Assembly (NCBI RefSeq): GCF_000413855.1
Contig: NZ_ATGG01000011.1
Location: forward strand, 124,001 to 188,000
Source of the DNA: Acinetobacter gyllenbergii CIP 110306 = MTCC 11365
GTDB taxonomy: Bacteria; Pseudomonadota; Gammaproteobacteria; Pseudomonadales; Moraxellaceae
DNA length: 64,000 nt
Reading direction: 5' to 3'
Below the pieces are notes generated by a model. The model was not told the origin of the DNA, searched no databases, and saw nothing but the letters and a program-made list of their open reading frames with translations. A program made the translations under genes and the position numbers. Positions 18,704 through 27,267 of the stretch are shown here, one piece after another. How positions within the stretch are numbered: the first letter of the stretch is position 1; every line of letters starts with the position of its first letter.

Positions 18704-19765
18704 ATGAGCCAATTTATTCCATTAAAAGTAAAAACAATTACACCTCAGACCGATCAGGCGATCTGTATTGCTTTTGATTTGGTCCCTGAACAACAGCAAC
18801 AGTTCCAATTTCAGCCGGGCCAGCATCTGACCATTCGTCATTTAACCGAAGCTGGAGAAATTCGCCGTTGCTATTCCATCTGTAGTTATGCGCCTAAAGA
18901 AGATATTAGCATTGCAGTCAAAAAGATTGAGCAGGGCCAGTTTTCCCATTGGGCCAATGAGCATTTAAAAGTCGGTGATGTACTGGAAGTGATGCCGCCA
19001 CAAGGGGTGTTTTTTCAGAAGGCAGCACGCACAGGTGGTCAGTCCTATTTGGGTATTGCTGCAGGTAGTGGTATTACCCCAATTCTTTCCATCATCAAAC
19101 AGGTGCTGTTTGAGCAAGCATCGGCAAATTTCACCTTGTTGTATGGCAATCGTTCGTGGAAACAGACCATGTTTTCCGAGCAGATTATGGATTTAAAAGA
19201 CCAGTTTAAAGAGCGTTTTCAACTGATCAATATTTTCTCACGCGAGTTCAATGACAGTGAGTTATTGAATGGTCGTATTGATGAGAACAAGCTCAAACAG
19301 TTATTTGAACATGAAGTGTTAGAGCCCAACTTTGACCATGTCTTTGCCTGTGGTCCAGATGAAATGATGGACACCGTTGAAAGCCTCTTTCCTATGTATG
19401 GTGTGACCAAAGAGAAGATTCACACGGAACGCTTTAATACGGGGCATGTGCGCAAACGTCCAACTGAAACCGATGCCAACCGTAAAGAAGAAAAAGTCAA
19501 CATCGTACTCGATGGACGAGAGTTGATCGTTGCTGTGGGGCAAGAGGACGAAAGCATTCTGGATGCAGCATTACGTGCAGGTGCAGATTTGCCTTATGCC
19601 TGTAAAGGTGGGGTCTGTGCTACCTGTCGCTGTAAGGTACTTTCAGGTGAAGTGGATATGTTCCTGAATTATAGCCTTGAAGACGATGAAGTGGAAAAAG
19701 GCTATGTACTGAGCTGCCAGACTTTGCCGAAAGGCGCGAATGTGCGTTTGAGCTTTGATGAGTAG
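18704..19765 (+). CDS. paaE: 1,2-phenylacetyl-CoA epoxidase reductase PaaE
   Basis: Passes electrons from NADPH via FAD and a 2Fe-2S cluster to PaaA. From ATG 18704 (AAGGA at 18691-18695) it has 353 residues; an upstream in-frame ATG at 18671 lies inside paaD. The ferredoxin-NADP reductase module includes RCYSICS (FAD) and GSGITPILS (NADPH). A plant-type ferredoxin domain has cluster ligands Cys300, Cys305, Cys308 and Cys338. Confidence 0.95.
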   Translation: MSQFIPLKVKTITPQTDQAICIAFDLVPEQQQQFQFQPGQHLTIRHLTEAGEIRRCYSICSYAPKEDISIAVKKIEQGQFSHWANEHLKVGDVLEVMPPQGVFFQKAARTGGQSYLGIAAGSGITPILSIIKQVLFEQASANFTLLYGNRSWKQTMFSEQIMDLKDQFKERFQLINIFSREFNDSELLNGRIDENKLKQLFEHEVLEPNFDHVFACGPDEMMDTVESLFPMYGVTKEKIHTERFNTGHVRKRPTETDANRKEEKVNIVLDGRELIVAVGQEDESILDAALRAGADLPYACKGGVCATCRCKVLSGEVDMFLNYSLEDDEVEKGYVLSCQTLPKGANVRLSFDE

Positions 19766-19775
19766 AGAGAAAGCG

Positions 19776-20549
19776 ATGCAAACATTGATTCAGGTTGAAA
19801 CACCGCTTGAGGGTGTCATGCTGCTTAGCTTAAACCGTCCAGAAAAACGCAATGCTTTGAACAACGCCACCTTACAGTGTTTATGTGATTTGCTAGAACA
19901 CGCTGAACACGATCCTCAAGTCAAAGTGGTTGTGTTAACGGGCAATCGTAATTGTTTTGCTGCAGGTGCCGATCTGAGTGAATTGGCAGAAATGGATGCA
20001 GTGGCTTTACAGCTCGATATTCGCCCAAAGTTATGGCAGAAGATCGACAGTTTTACCAAACCTATCATTGCCGCAGTAAATGGTTATGCCTTGGGTGCAG
20101 GCTTTGAACTGGTGTTGCATTCTGACATGGTGATTTGTGGTGAAAATGCCAAATTTGCTTTGCCTGAGATTGGTTTGGGTATGTTACCTGGTGCAGGTGG
20201 TACCCAACGTCTTGCGCGTTTAGTGGGGCAGCAATTGACCATGCGCTGGGCAATGACAGGTGAAATGATCTTAGCTAAACAAGCGCAGCAGTATGGGATT
20301 TGTAGTGAAGTGGTGCCGACTGTACTCACGGTGGAATATGCCATTCAACTGGCAAGCAAGATTGCCAAACAAGCGCCCTTAGCGATTCGCGTGATCAAAC
20401 AATCGATTAAAAGTATTCATGAGACCACCTTAAGTCAGGGACTGAAATCCGAACGGCAAAATTTTGTTTGGTTGGCAGCAACCAAAGATCGAAATGAAGG
20501 CATTAATGCATTTTTTGAAAAAAGAAAACCAGTGTTTAGAGGTGAGTGA
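19776..20549 (+). CDS. paaF: 2,3-dehydroadipyl-CoA hydratase PaaF
   Basis: Crotonase-fold hydratase for the ring-cleaved chain. 257 residues from ATG 19776, with GAGAG upstream; TTG 19755 and ATG 19758 overlap paaE and are less likely. The oxyanion-hole segment AAGADLSEL and both catalytic glutamates are visible, in GAGFELVL and in PEIGLGMLPGAGGTQRL. The stop overlaps the paaG start (TGATG). Confidence 0.92.
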   Translation: MQTLIQVETPLEGVMLLSLNRPEKRNALNNATLQCLCDLLEHAEHDPQVKVVVLTGNRNCFAAGADLSELAEMDAVALQLDIRPKLWQKIDSFTKPIIAAVNGYALGAGFELVLHSDMVICGENAKFALPEIGLGMLPGAGGTQRLARLVGQQLTMRWAMTGEMILAKQAQQYGICSEVVPTVLTVEYAIQLASKIAKQAPLAIRVIKQSIKSIHETTLSQGLKSERQNFVWLAATKDRNEGINAFFEKRKPVFRGE

Positions 20550-21340
20550 TGGACTATAAAAATATTATCGTGGAAGAAAAAAATGCGGTGGGTTATTTAA
20601 CCTTTAATCGTCCCCAAGCATTAAATAGCTTTAACGTCGAGATGCACCGCGAGGTCGCCGAGATTCTGAATCTATGGGCTAAAAAACCAGAGGTTCGCTG
20701 CATCGTGATTAGTGGTGAAGGCCGTGGTTTCTGCGCAGGGCAAGACTTGGGTGACCGTGTGGTTGATCCAAATGCTGCCGCACCTGATTTGGGTTATTCA
20801 ATTGAAACCTACTATAACCCGTTGATTAGAACCCTTGTAAATATGCCGAAGCCCGTGATTTGTGCGGTGAATGGTGTAGCTGCAGGGGCAGGTGCCAATA
20901 TTGCCTTGGCCTGTGATCTGGTGATTGCCGCCAAATCTGCCAACTTTGTACAAGCATTTTGCCGTTTAGGTCTGGTTCCTGACTCAGGTGGAACTTGGTT
21001 CTTGCCACGTGCAGTCGGTCATGCACGTGCTATGGGGCTCGCATTGCTGGGTGACAAATTACCAGCGGAAACTGCCAAAGAATGGGGCATGATCTGGGAT
21101 GTGGCTGAAGATGGTGAATTGAAAAGCAAGGTCACTGAACTGGCAGAACGTTTAGCCAAGCAGCCGACCTTTGGCTTGTCATTGATTAAAAAGGCCATCC
21201 ATCAATCTAGTAATCATAGTTTTGATGAACAGATGCACTTGGAACGAGACCTACAGCGTATCGCTGGGCGTTCGGAGGATTATCGTGAAGGGGTTCAAGC
21301 CTTTATGAATAAGCGTGAGCCAAACTTTCAGGGGCGTTAA
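20549..21340 (+). CDS. paaG: 2-(1,2-epoxy-1,2-dihydrophenyl)acetyl-CoA isomerase PaaG
   Basis: Converts ring-1,2-epoxyphenylacetyl-CoA to the oxepin and also moves double bonds later in the pathway. 263 residues with a crotonase fold. CAGQDLGDR forms the oxyanion region, and RLGLVPDSGGTWFLPR carries the Asp typical of PaaG instead of the second Glu of hydratases. The start is ATG 20549, coupled to paaF. Confidence 0.94.
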   Translation: MDYKNIIVEEKNAVGYLTFNRPQALNSFNVEMHREVAEILNLWAKKPEVRCIVISGEGRGFCAGQDLGDRVVDPNAAAPDLGYSIETYYNPLIRTLVNMPKPVICAVNGVAAGAGANIALACDLVIAAKSANFVQAFCRLGLVPDSGGTWFLPRAVGHARAMGLALLGDKLPAETAKEWGMIWDVAEDGELKSKVTELAERLAKQPTFGLSLIKKAIHQSSNHSFDEQMHLERDLQRIAGRSEDYREGVQAFMNKREPNFQGR

Positions 21341-21342
21341 GC

Positions 21343-22881
21343 ATGAATAATCTGGATTTGTCTCATGCCCGTATTGCTGTCATCGGTTCTGGAACCATGG
21401 GAATCGGTATTGCTCAGTTGGCAGTCATACACGGTCATTCTACCATTCTCTATGATCTTGATCATGAAAAGACCAAGCAGGCGGTGGATGGATTGCATCA
21501 GACTTTTGCTAAATTGGTTGAAAAAGGCAAGATCACGGCAGAACAAGCCCAGCAGGCATGTTCACGTTTAAACATTGCCAATGGTATAGACGATTTAGCC
21601 AATGCTGAATTAGTAATTGAGGCTGTAGTGGAAAAACTGCAAGTGAAGCAGTCTTTGTTTCAACAGCTTGCGGCTATCTGTAGTGAACATACTATTTTTG
21701 CCAGCAATACCTCTTCAATTTCGGTCACTGCGATTGCTGCAGGGATTCCACATCCTGAACGCGTGGTGGGCTTACATTTCTTTAATCCTGCACCGGTGAT
21801 GAAACTGGTGGAAATTGTGCAAGGTTTAAAAACACCAGCAGGATTATGTCAGGCTTTAAAAAGTTTGATGCTGGCTTGGAAAAAGATCCCGGTACTGACC
21901 AAGCCAACGCCAGGATTTATTGTCAATCGGATTGCCCGTCCATTTTATGCAGAAGCATTTCGTGCCTTACAAGAACAGGTTTCAACTTATGACCAGCTGG
22001 ATTATGCCTTAAAGCAGTGTGGTGGTTTTGCGATGGGGCCGTGTGAATTAACGGATTTAATTGGACAAGATGTCAATTTTTCCGTGACTCAAACTGTGTA
22101 TGAAGCCTTCTTTTATGAGCCGCGTTATCGCCCAAGTTTGATTCAGAAAGAATTAGTTGATGCTGGTACATGGGGGCGTAAGTCAAAACAAGGCTTCTAT
22201 CACTACGATGAAAAAAATCAGTATGCGACTTTTCAGCCTCAAACCATTGTCACGCAATCCTTTCATGCTGATGTTCAAGTTAAAGGTACATGGGCTCAGT
22301 GTCCGCATTTATTAGAACGTCTAGGCTTAAGTCGTGCTTTAACAAGCAATGAAAATATCATTCAAATTGATGATATTGATCTACGTTTAAGTCAGGGTGA
22401 ATCTGCCAATTTACAGTATTTAAGTCGAAAAACCATCTTGATGGATTGGCACCATGATTTCGCGCAAGCGCAAGCCGTAGTACTGAGCCATAATCATCTT
22501 TGCCAAGCTGAAGATCTGGCAAAAATCGAAGCGTTTTTTAGTCAATACCAGATTAATGTCGTTTGGATCAGCGATCATCCTGCACTGTTAACTTTACGTA
22601 CCATTGTTTTATTGATCAATGAAGCCTGTGAAGCCAGTCTGCATGGGATTGCCAGTATGGAAGATATTGATAATGCCATGCGCTATGGCGTCAATTATCC
22701 TAAAGGGCCGTATCAATGGATGATGCAATTGGGTGCGCAATATGTGCTGCAGACTTTAACTAATTTATATGCCATCTACGGCGAAGAAAAATATCGTGCA
22801 AGTTTATATCTCAAGCAATATGTGGCTCAGCAGCAAAGCGTGACTGCGGACTCTTCAAAAAATTTAACAGAATGTGCATAA
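21343..22881 (+). CDS. paaH: 3-hydroxyadipyl-CoA dehydrogenase PaaH
   Basis: NAD+-dependent oxidation of 3-hydroxyadipyl-CoA. 512 residues, as in fused PaaH proteins. The N-terminal Rossmann motif is VIGSGTMGIGIA, followed by ASNTSSIS and GLHFFNPAPVMKLVE of the 3-hydroxyacyl-CoA dehydrogenase family. Two helical C-terminal repeats follow, the second with MRYGVNYPKGPYQW. Two bases separate it from paaG and twelve from paaJ. No paaI gene lies between, unlike E. coli. Confidence 0.94.
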   Translation: MNNLDLSHARIAVIGSGTMGIGIAQLAVIHGHSTILYDLDHEKTKQAVDGLHQTFAKLVEKGKITAEQAQQACSRLNIANGIDDLANAELVIEAVVEKLQVKQSLFQQLAAICSEHTIFASNTSSISVTAIAAGIPHPERVVGLHFFNPAPVMKLVEIVQGLKTPAGLCQALKSLMLAWKKIPVLTKPTPGFIVNRIARPFYAEAFRALQEQVSTYDQLDYALKQCGGFAMGPCELTDLIGQDVNFSVTQTVYEAFFYEPRYRPSLIQKELVDAGTWGRKSKQGFYHYDEKNQYATFQPQTIVTQSFHADVQVKGTWAQCPHLLERLGLSRALTSNENIIQIDDIDLRLSQGESANLQYLSRKTILMDWHHDFAQAQAVVLSHNHLCQAEDLAKIEAFFSQYQINVVWISDHPALLTLRTIVLLINEACEASLHGIASMEDIDNAMRYGVNYPKGPYQWMMQLGAQYVLQTLTNLYAIYGEEKYRASLYLKQYVAQQQSVTADSSKNLTECA

Positions 22882-22893
22882 GCAGGAGCGATC

Positions 22894-24105
22894 ATGGAAG
22901 ACGTTTTAATTTGTGATTTTATTCGTACCCCCATTGGACGTTATGCAGGGTCATTGAGTTCGGTGCGTACTGATGATCTTGCGGCATTGCCAATCAAACA
23001 TCTAAAAGAAAAGCATACACATTTACCGTGGCAGGATTTAGATGAAGTGTTTTTAGGCTGTGCCAATCAGGCGGGCGAGGATAACCGTAATGTAGCACGT
23101 ATGGCGACGTTGTTAGCAGGTTTACCTGAGTCGGTTCCTGCAATGACGGTCAACCGTCTTTGTGCTTCGGGGCTAGATGCGGTCGGTTTGGCTGCACGTT
23201 CGATTAAATCGGGCGAGTCTCAATTTGTATTGGCGGGTGGGGTCGAATCCATGAGTCGGGCACCTTTTGTACAGGCCAAGCCAACCGAAGCATTTGGTCG
23301 TAGCCCTGAAATATTTGATACCACCATTGGCTGGCGTTTTGTTAATAAAAAGATGAAAGCCGACTATGGCACTGACAGCATGCCTGAAACGGCTGAGAAT
23401 GTGGCTGAGAAATACCAGATTAGCCGACAAGATCAAGATACGTTTGCGATTCGTAGTCAACAAAAAGTGGCTGTGGCACAACAAAATGGTTTTTTTAGGG
23501 ATGAAATCTTGCCCGTTGAACTGGTTGATCGTAAAAAGAACATTACCATTTTTAGCCAAGATGAGCATCCAAGAGCAGAGACCAGTTTGGAAAGCTTGGC
23601 GAAATTAAAAGCGCCATTCCGTAAAGAAGGCGGTTCAGTGACTGCGGGTAATGCATCGGGTGTCAATGATGGCTCGGCTTGTGTGTTACTGACCAATCGT
23701 CAATTTGCCGATAGACATGGTTTAACACCTTTGGCACGTGTGGTGGGACTTGCCAGTGCTGGGGTTGAACCGAAATATATGGGTATTGGCCCAGTGCCTG
23801 CGGTGCAAAAATTGTTGAAACAAACAGGTCTCAGTTTAGAGCAAATGGATGTGATTGAGCTAAACGAAGCTTTTGCAGCTCAATCTCTGGCATGTATGCG
23901 TGAGTTAGGCCTTAAGGATGATGATGCACGAGTCAACCCGAATGGTGGTGCAATTGCGTTGGGCCATCCACTGGGGATGAGTGGGACGCGTTTAGTCATG
24001 ACGGCAACCCGAGAGTTGAAAAGACGCCAAGGAAAATATGCACTATGCACCATGTGTGTCGGTGTCGGGCAAGGTGTCGCCCTAATCTTAGAAAATTTAG
24101 CTTAA
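22894..24105 (+). CDS. paaJ: 3-oxoadipyl-CoA thiolase PaaJ (PcaF-like)
   Basis: Splits 3-oxoadipyl-CoA to succinyl-CoA and acetyl-CoA, and in this pathway also acts on the dehydrosuberyl-CoA intermediate. 403 residues. Thiolase signatures: nucleophile Cys90 in NRLCASGLDAV, NEAFAAQ, GHPLGMSGTR with its His, and the second Cys in TMCVGVGQG. The sequence would also fit PcaF/CatF thiolases; position after paaH decides the name. Confidence 0.93.
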   Translation: MEDVLICDFIRTPIGRYAGSLSSVRTDDLAALPIKHLKEKHTHLPWQDLDEVFLGCANQAGEDNRNVARMATLLAGLPESVPAMTVNRLCASGLDAVGLAARSIKSGESQFVLAGGVESMSRAPFVQAKPTEAFGRSPEIFDTTIGWRFVNKKMKADYGTDSMPETAENVAEKYQISRQDQDTFAIRSQQKVAVAQQNGFFRDEILPVELVDRKKNITIFSQDEHPRAETSLESLAKLKAPFRKEGGSVTAGNASGVNDGSACVLLTNRQFADRHGLTPLARVVGLASAGVEPKYMGIGPVPAVQKLLKQTGLSLEQMDVIELNEAFAAQSLACMRELGLKDDDARVNPNGGAIALGHPLGMSGTRLVMTATRELKRRQGKYALCTMCVGVGQGVALILENLA

Positions 24106-24152
24106 AGCAATTGAAACGGTTCGAATAATATAACGACATAGGAGAGACGGCA

Positions 24153-25442
24153 GTGGATAGCCTCATCACAGAAGATGTAGAAAAAATGACGCTTGCGGAG
24201 TTACGAGCGTTGCAAACCAAACGATTAAAAGACACCTTGACCTATGTTTATGCGCATAGCCCAGTGTATAAGAAAAAGTTTGATGCAGCAGGTGTGCATC
24301 CAGATGATTTTATCAACTTGGATGATCTGGCTAAATTTCCTTTTACCACTAAACAGGATTTAAGAGAGAACTATCCCTTTGGTATGTTCGCAGTACCACA
24401 GGAGCAGATTGTACGTTTACATGCCTCTTCAGGCACCACAGGCAAACCCACTGTAGTCGGTTATACCCAAAAAGATATTCATACTTGGTCGGACATCGTG
24501 GCGCGTTGTCTGCGTATGGCAGGTCTAAGTGCCAAAGATATGATTCAGGTGGCTTATGGTTATGGTCTGTTTACTGGTGGTTTAGGTGCTCATTATGGTG
24601 CTGAACGTTTGGGTGCAACCGTGATTCCGATGTCAGGTGGTCAGACAGAGAAACAGGTGCAACTGATTCAGGACTTTAAACCGACAGCAATTATGGTCAC
24701 GCCATCGTATTGCGTCAGCATTATTGAAAAACTGGAGCAGCAATTCGGCAGTGCCCGTAATACTTCGTTAAAGGTTGGTATTTTTGGTGCTGAGCCATGG
24801 TCAAAAGAGTTACGCCGTGAGATCGAAGAGCGTTTGAATATCAAAGCCTTGGATATTTATGGTTTGTCCGAGATTATGGGGCCAGGCGTTGCGATGCAGT
24901 GTTTGGGCGAAGGTGAAGGACTGACGATTTGGGAAGATCATTTCTATCCTGAAATTATTAACCCAGAAACAGGTGAAGTGTGTCAGGATGGCGAACTCGG
25001 TGAATTGGTCTTTACCACCATCACCAAAGAAGGTTTGCCGATTATCCGCTATCGTACCCGCGATTTAACTCGTTTATTGGCTGGACAGAACCTTGCCATG
25101 CGCCGTATGGATAAAATCGTAGGCCGTAGTGATGACATGCTGATCATTCGTGGTGTTAATGTTTTTCCGACTCAAATTGAAGAACAGATTTTACAAGTGC
25201 CAAGTCTGGTGCCGAATTATGAAATTTTGGTAGCAAAGAAAGGTCATATGGATACTTTGCATATCCGTACCGAAATGTGCCATAACTGTGACAAGCAGGC
25301 GCAGCAGTTGGCTCAGCAGTTGATGCAGCGGATTAAAACCATGATTGGGATCTCAGTCACTGTGGAGGTGGTCAACGAACTGACCTTGCCACGTTCTGAA
25401 GGGAAAGCAAAACGCGTCATTGATATGCGTCAGATTGCTTAA
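24153..25442 (+). CDS. paaK: phenylacetate-CoA ligase PaaK
   Basis: Activates phenylacetate with ATP and CoA, the entry step. 429 residues from GTG 24153 with AGGAGA upstream. The adenylate-forming signature is HASSGTTGKPTVVGY near residue 90. YGLSEIMGPG (adenylate binding), YRTRDLT, the hinge RSDDMLIIRGVNVFPTQIE and the terminal LPRSEGKAKRV with its catalytic Lys are all present. Confidence 0.96.
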   Translation: MDSLITEDVEKMTLAELRALQTKRLKDTLTYVYAHSPVYKKKFDAAGVHPDDFINLDDLAKFPFTTKQDLRENYPFGMFAVPQEQIVRLHASSGTTGKPTVVGYTQKDIHTWSDIVARCLRMAGLSAKDMIQVAYGYGLFTGGLGAHYGAERLGATVIPMSGGQTEKQVQLIQDFKPTAIMVTPSYCVSIIEKLEQQFGSARNTSLKVGIFGAEPWSKELRREIEERLNIKALDIYGLSEIMGPGVAMQCLGEGEGLTIWEDHFYPEIINPETGEVCQDGELGELVFTTITKEGLPIIRYRTRDLTRLLAGQNLAMRRMDKIVGRSDDMLIIRGVNVFPTQIEEQILQVPSLVPNYEILVAKKGHMDTLHIRTEMCHNCDKQAQQLAQQLMQRIKTMIGISVTVEVVNELTLPRSEGKAKRVIDMRQIA

Positions 25443-25452
25443 CATTATGACC

Positions 25453-25484
25453 ATTCAGGGTATAGTATCCTCTATATCCTGAAT
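25453..25484 (+). promoter_or_regulatory. stem-loop between paaK and paaX
   Basis: ATTCAGGGTATAG (25453-25465) faces CTATATCCTGAAT (25472-25484) around a six-base loop: 13 pairs, one of them G-U. No T-run follows, so it is not a standard terminator. It could set the level of paaX mRNA, or act as an operator at DNA level. Confidence 0.5.
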
Positions 25485-25504
25485 CTAAACGCCAAGATAA
25501 AAGT

Positions 25505-26464
25505 ATGAGTGCAAAGTTACAGCAAATTATTGATTCGATTATTCAGAATGAAACCTTAAGCGGAACTTCGCTCATTTCCACTATTTTTGGGGATTCGGTG
25601 TTGCATCGTGGCGGTAACATTAGCCTTGCCAGCTTGATTCAGTTACTGGAGCTATTTAATTTTAATGATCGTGCTGTACGAACTTCAGTTTTTCGCTTGG
25701 TTAAAAGTGATTGGCTTGGTTCAGACAAGATCGGCAGAACTAGTTTTTATCGTATTACCGATGCCAGTCGTTCAAAATACTTACAGGCTGAGCAGCGGAT
25801 TTATAATGATCAAATGAAAGAATGGGATCATTCTTGGGATTTGATTTTGATGTCGAGTCTGGACACTGACAATAAGGCTTTTTTAAAGAAAGAGTTGGAG
25901 TGGTTGGGCTTTGCCAATATTTCCACCAATCTGATGGCTTATCCAGGCTCGAATCGTCTGCAATTGCAAAAGCTGTTGGTTGACCTCAATATGAGTGAAC
26001 AAGTGGTCGTGTTTAAGGCCGAGACCTTACAGTTGTTTAATAACTCAACTGACACCATTAGCCGTATGTTAGAAACCAATTGGCCAATTGATGAACTGCG
26101 TCAACGCTATCTCCAATTTCTGGATATGTTTAGAGAGATTGGTACGATCTTGATGCAGGAAGATGAAACGATTGAACCGATACAAGCTTTTCAGATTCGT
26201 ACCTTACTGATTCATTATTATCGTCGGATTTTACTCAAAGACCCTGCATTACCCCTAGAGCTGTTATCTGCGGACTGGCCTGCAATCAATGCTCGTACTT
26301 TATCCATGAATATTTATAAGAAAGTTTTTGAAGCGGCAGATGACTATTTCCTGTCAGTCGCTGCAACCTCAGAAGGGCCAATGCCAAATGCAACTGCACA
26401 TTTTTGGCGTCGTTTTGGTGGCTTAACCCAGAGTAACGAGAGGTTAAGTCATGCCTTGTTATAG
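25505..26464 (+). CDS. paaX: phenylacetate-responsive repressor PaaX
   Basis: GntR-like/PaaX-family repressor released by phenylacetyl-CoA. 319 residues with an N-terminal winged helix (about 25-85, LFNFNDRAVRTSVFRLVKSD), a central PaaX domain and a C-terminal effector domain. It is the last-but-one gene of the operon it is expected to control, 62 bases after paaK, with the stem-loop in between. It overlaps paaY by 14 bases. Confidence 0.95.
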   Translation: MSAKLQQIIDSIIQNETLSGTSLISTIFGDSVLHRGGNISLASLIQLLELFNFNDRAVRTSVFRLVKSDWLGSDKIGRTSFYRITDASRSKYLQAEQRIYNDQMKEWDHSWDLILMSSLDTDNKAFLKKELEWLGFANISTNLMAYPGSNRLQLQKLLVDLNMSEQVVVFKAETLQLFNNSTDTISRMLETNWPIDELRQRYLQFLDMFREIGTILMQEDETIEPIQAFQIRTLLIHYYRRILLKDPALPLELLSADWPAINARTLSMNIYKKVFEAADDYFLSVAATSEGPMPNATAHFWRRFGGLTQSNERLSHALL

Positions 26465-27053
26465 CATTGATGGGGTGATTCCTGTGGTTCACCCCAGTGC
26501 ATTTATTCACCCTACTGCGGTATTAATTGGTGATGTGATCATTGAAGCTGGAGCTTATATTGGGCCATTTGCCTCATTGCGTGCGGATTTTGGTCGTATC
26601 CATATCAAGCAGAATGCCAATGTACAGGACAATTGTATCATTCACGGTTTTCCACAAAGTATCACCCTGATTGAAGAAATGGGGCATATTGGTCATGCTG
26701 CCACTTTGCATGGATGCCGTATTGGTAAAAATGTGTTGATTGGTATGAATAGTGTGATTCTGGATTATGCCGAGATTGGTGAAAATACCATTATTGGTGC
26801 AAACAGTTTGGTCAAAACCAAAGATCAAATTCCTGCTAATGTACTGGCAATGGGAAGCCCAGCAAAAGTTGTGCGAGAGTTATCCGAACAAGAACGTGCA
26901 TGGAAAATCAAAGGAACGCAAGAATATGTTCACTTGGCGCAGCGTTGTTTAAACAGCATGACAGAAGTCCTGCCTTTAGTGGAAAATTCACCTGAACGTA
27001 AGACCTATCAAGATTTTCAGTCCGATCATCAAATCAAGCCAACAACAGCATAA
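26451..27053 (+). CDS. paaY: PaaY hexapeptide-repeat thioesterase / gamma-carbonic-anhydrase-like protein
   Basis: 200 residues. A left-handed beta helix (about 10-150) built from hexapeptide repeats such as HPTAVLIGDVIIEAGAYIG, with metal-binding His in NCIIHGF and in GHIGHAATLHGC. PaaY hydrolyses stalled CoA adducts of the paa pathway. The 14-base overlap with paaX implies coupling. It closes the paa operon; I see no clear terminator after it. Confidence 0.93.
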   Translation: MPCYSIDGVIPVVHPSAFIHPTAVLIGDVIIEAGAYIGPFASLRADFGRIHIKQNANVQDNCIIHGFPQSITLIEEMGHIGHAATLHGCRIGKNVLIGMNSVILDYAEIGENTIIGANSLVKTKDQIPANVLAMGSPAKVVRELSEQERAWKIKGTQEYVHLAQRCLNSMTEVLPLVENSPERKTYQDFQSDHQIKPTTA

Positions 27054-27267
27054 ATAGAACATTTGAGCTGATCAATTTCTTTTGAACTTCCGCGATAACA
27101 AGACATCAAAAAGCAACAGTTTGTTTTTAAATATTAGTTGATGATGGAGTGTAAATTTTTCTACTTTTTAAGTCAGAAAAATGCAGGAAAGCATTTTCAC
27201 TACATTTTTGGATATAAATCAGCCTAAAAGTGAATACTTTATTTAAGGAAATAAAACGAGGTTAATG

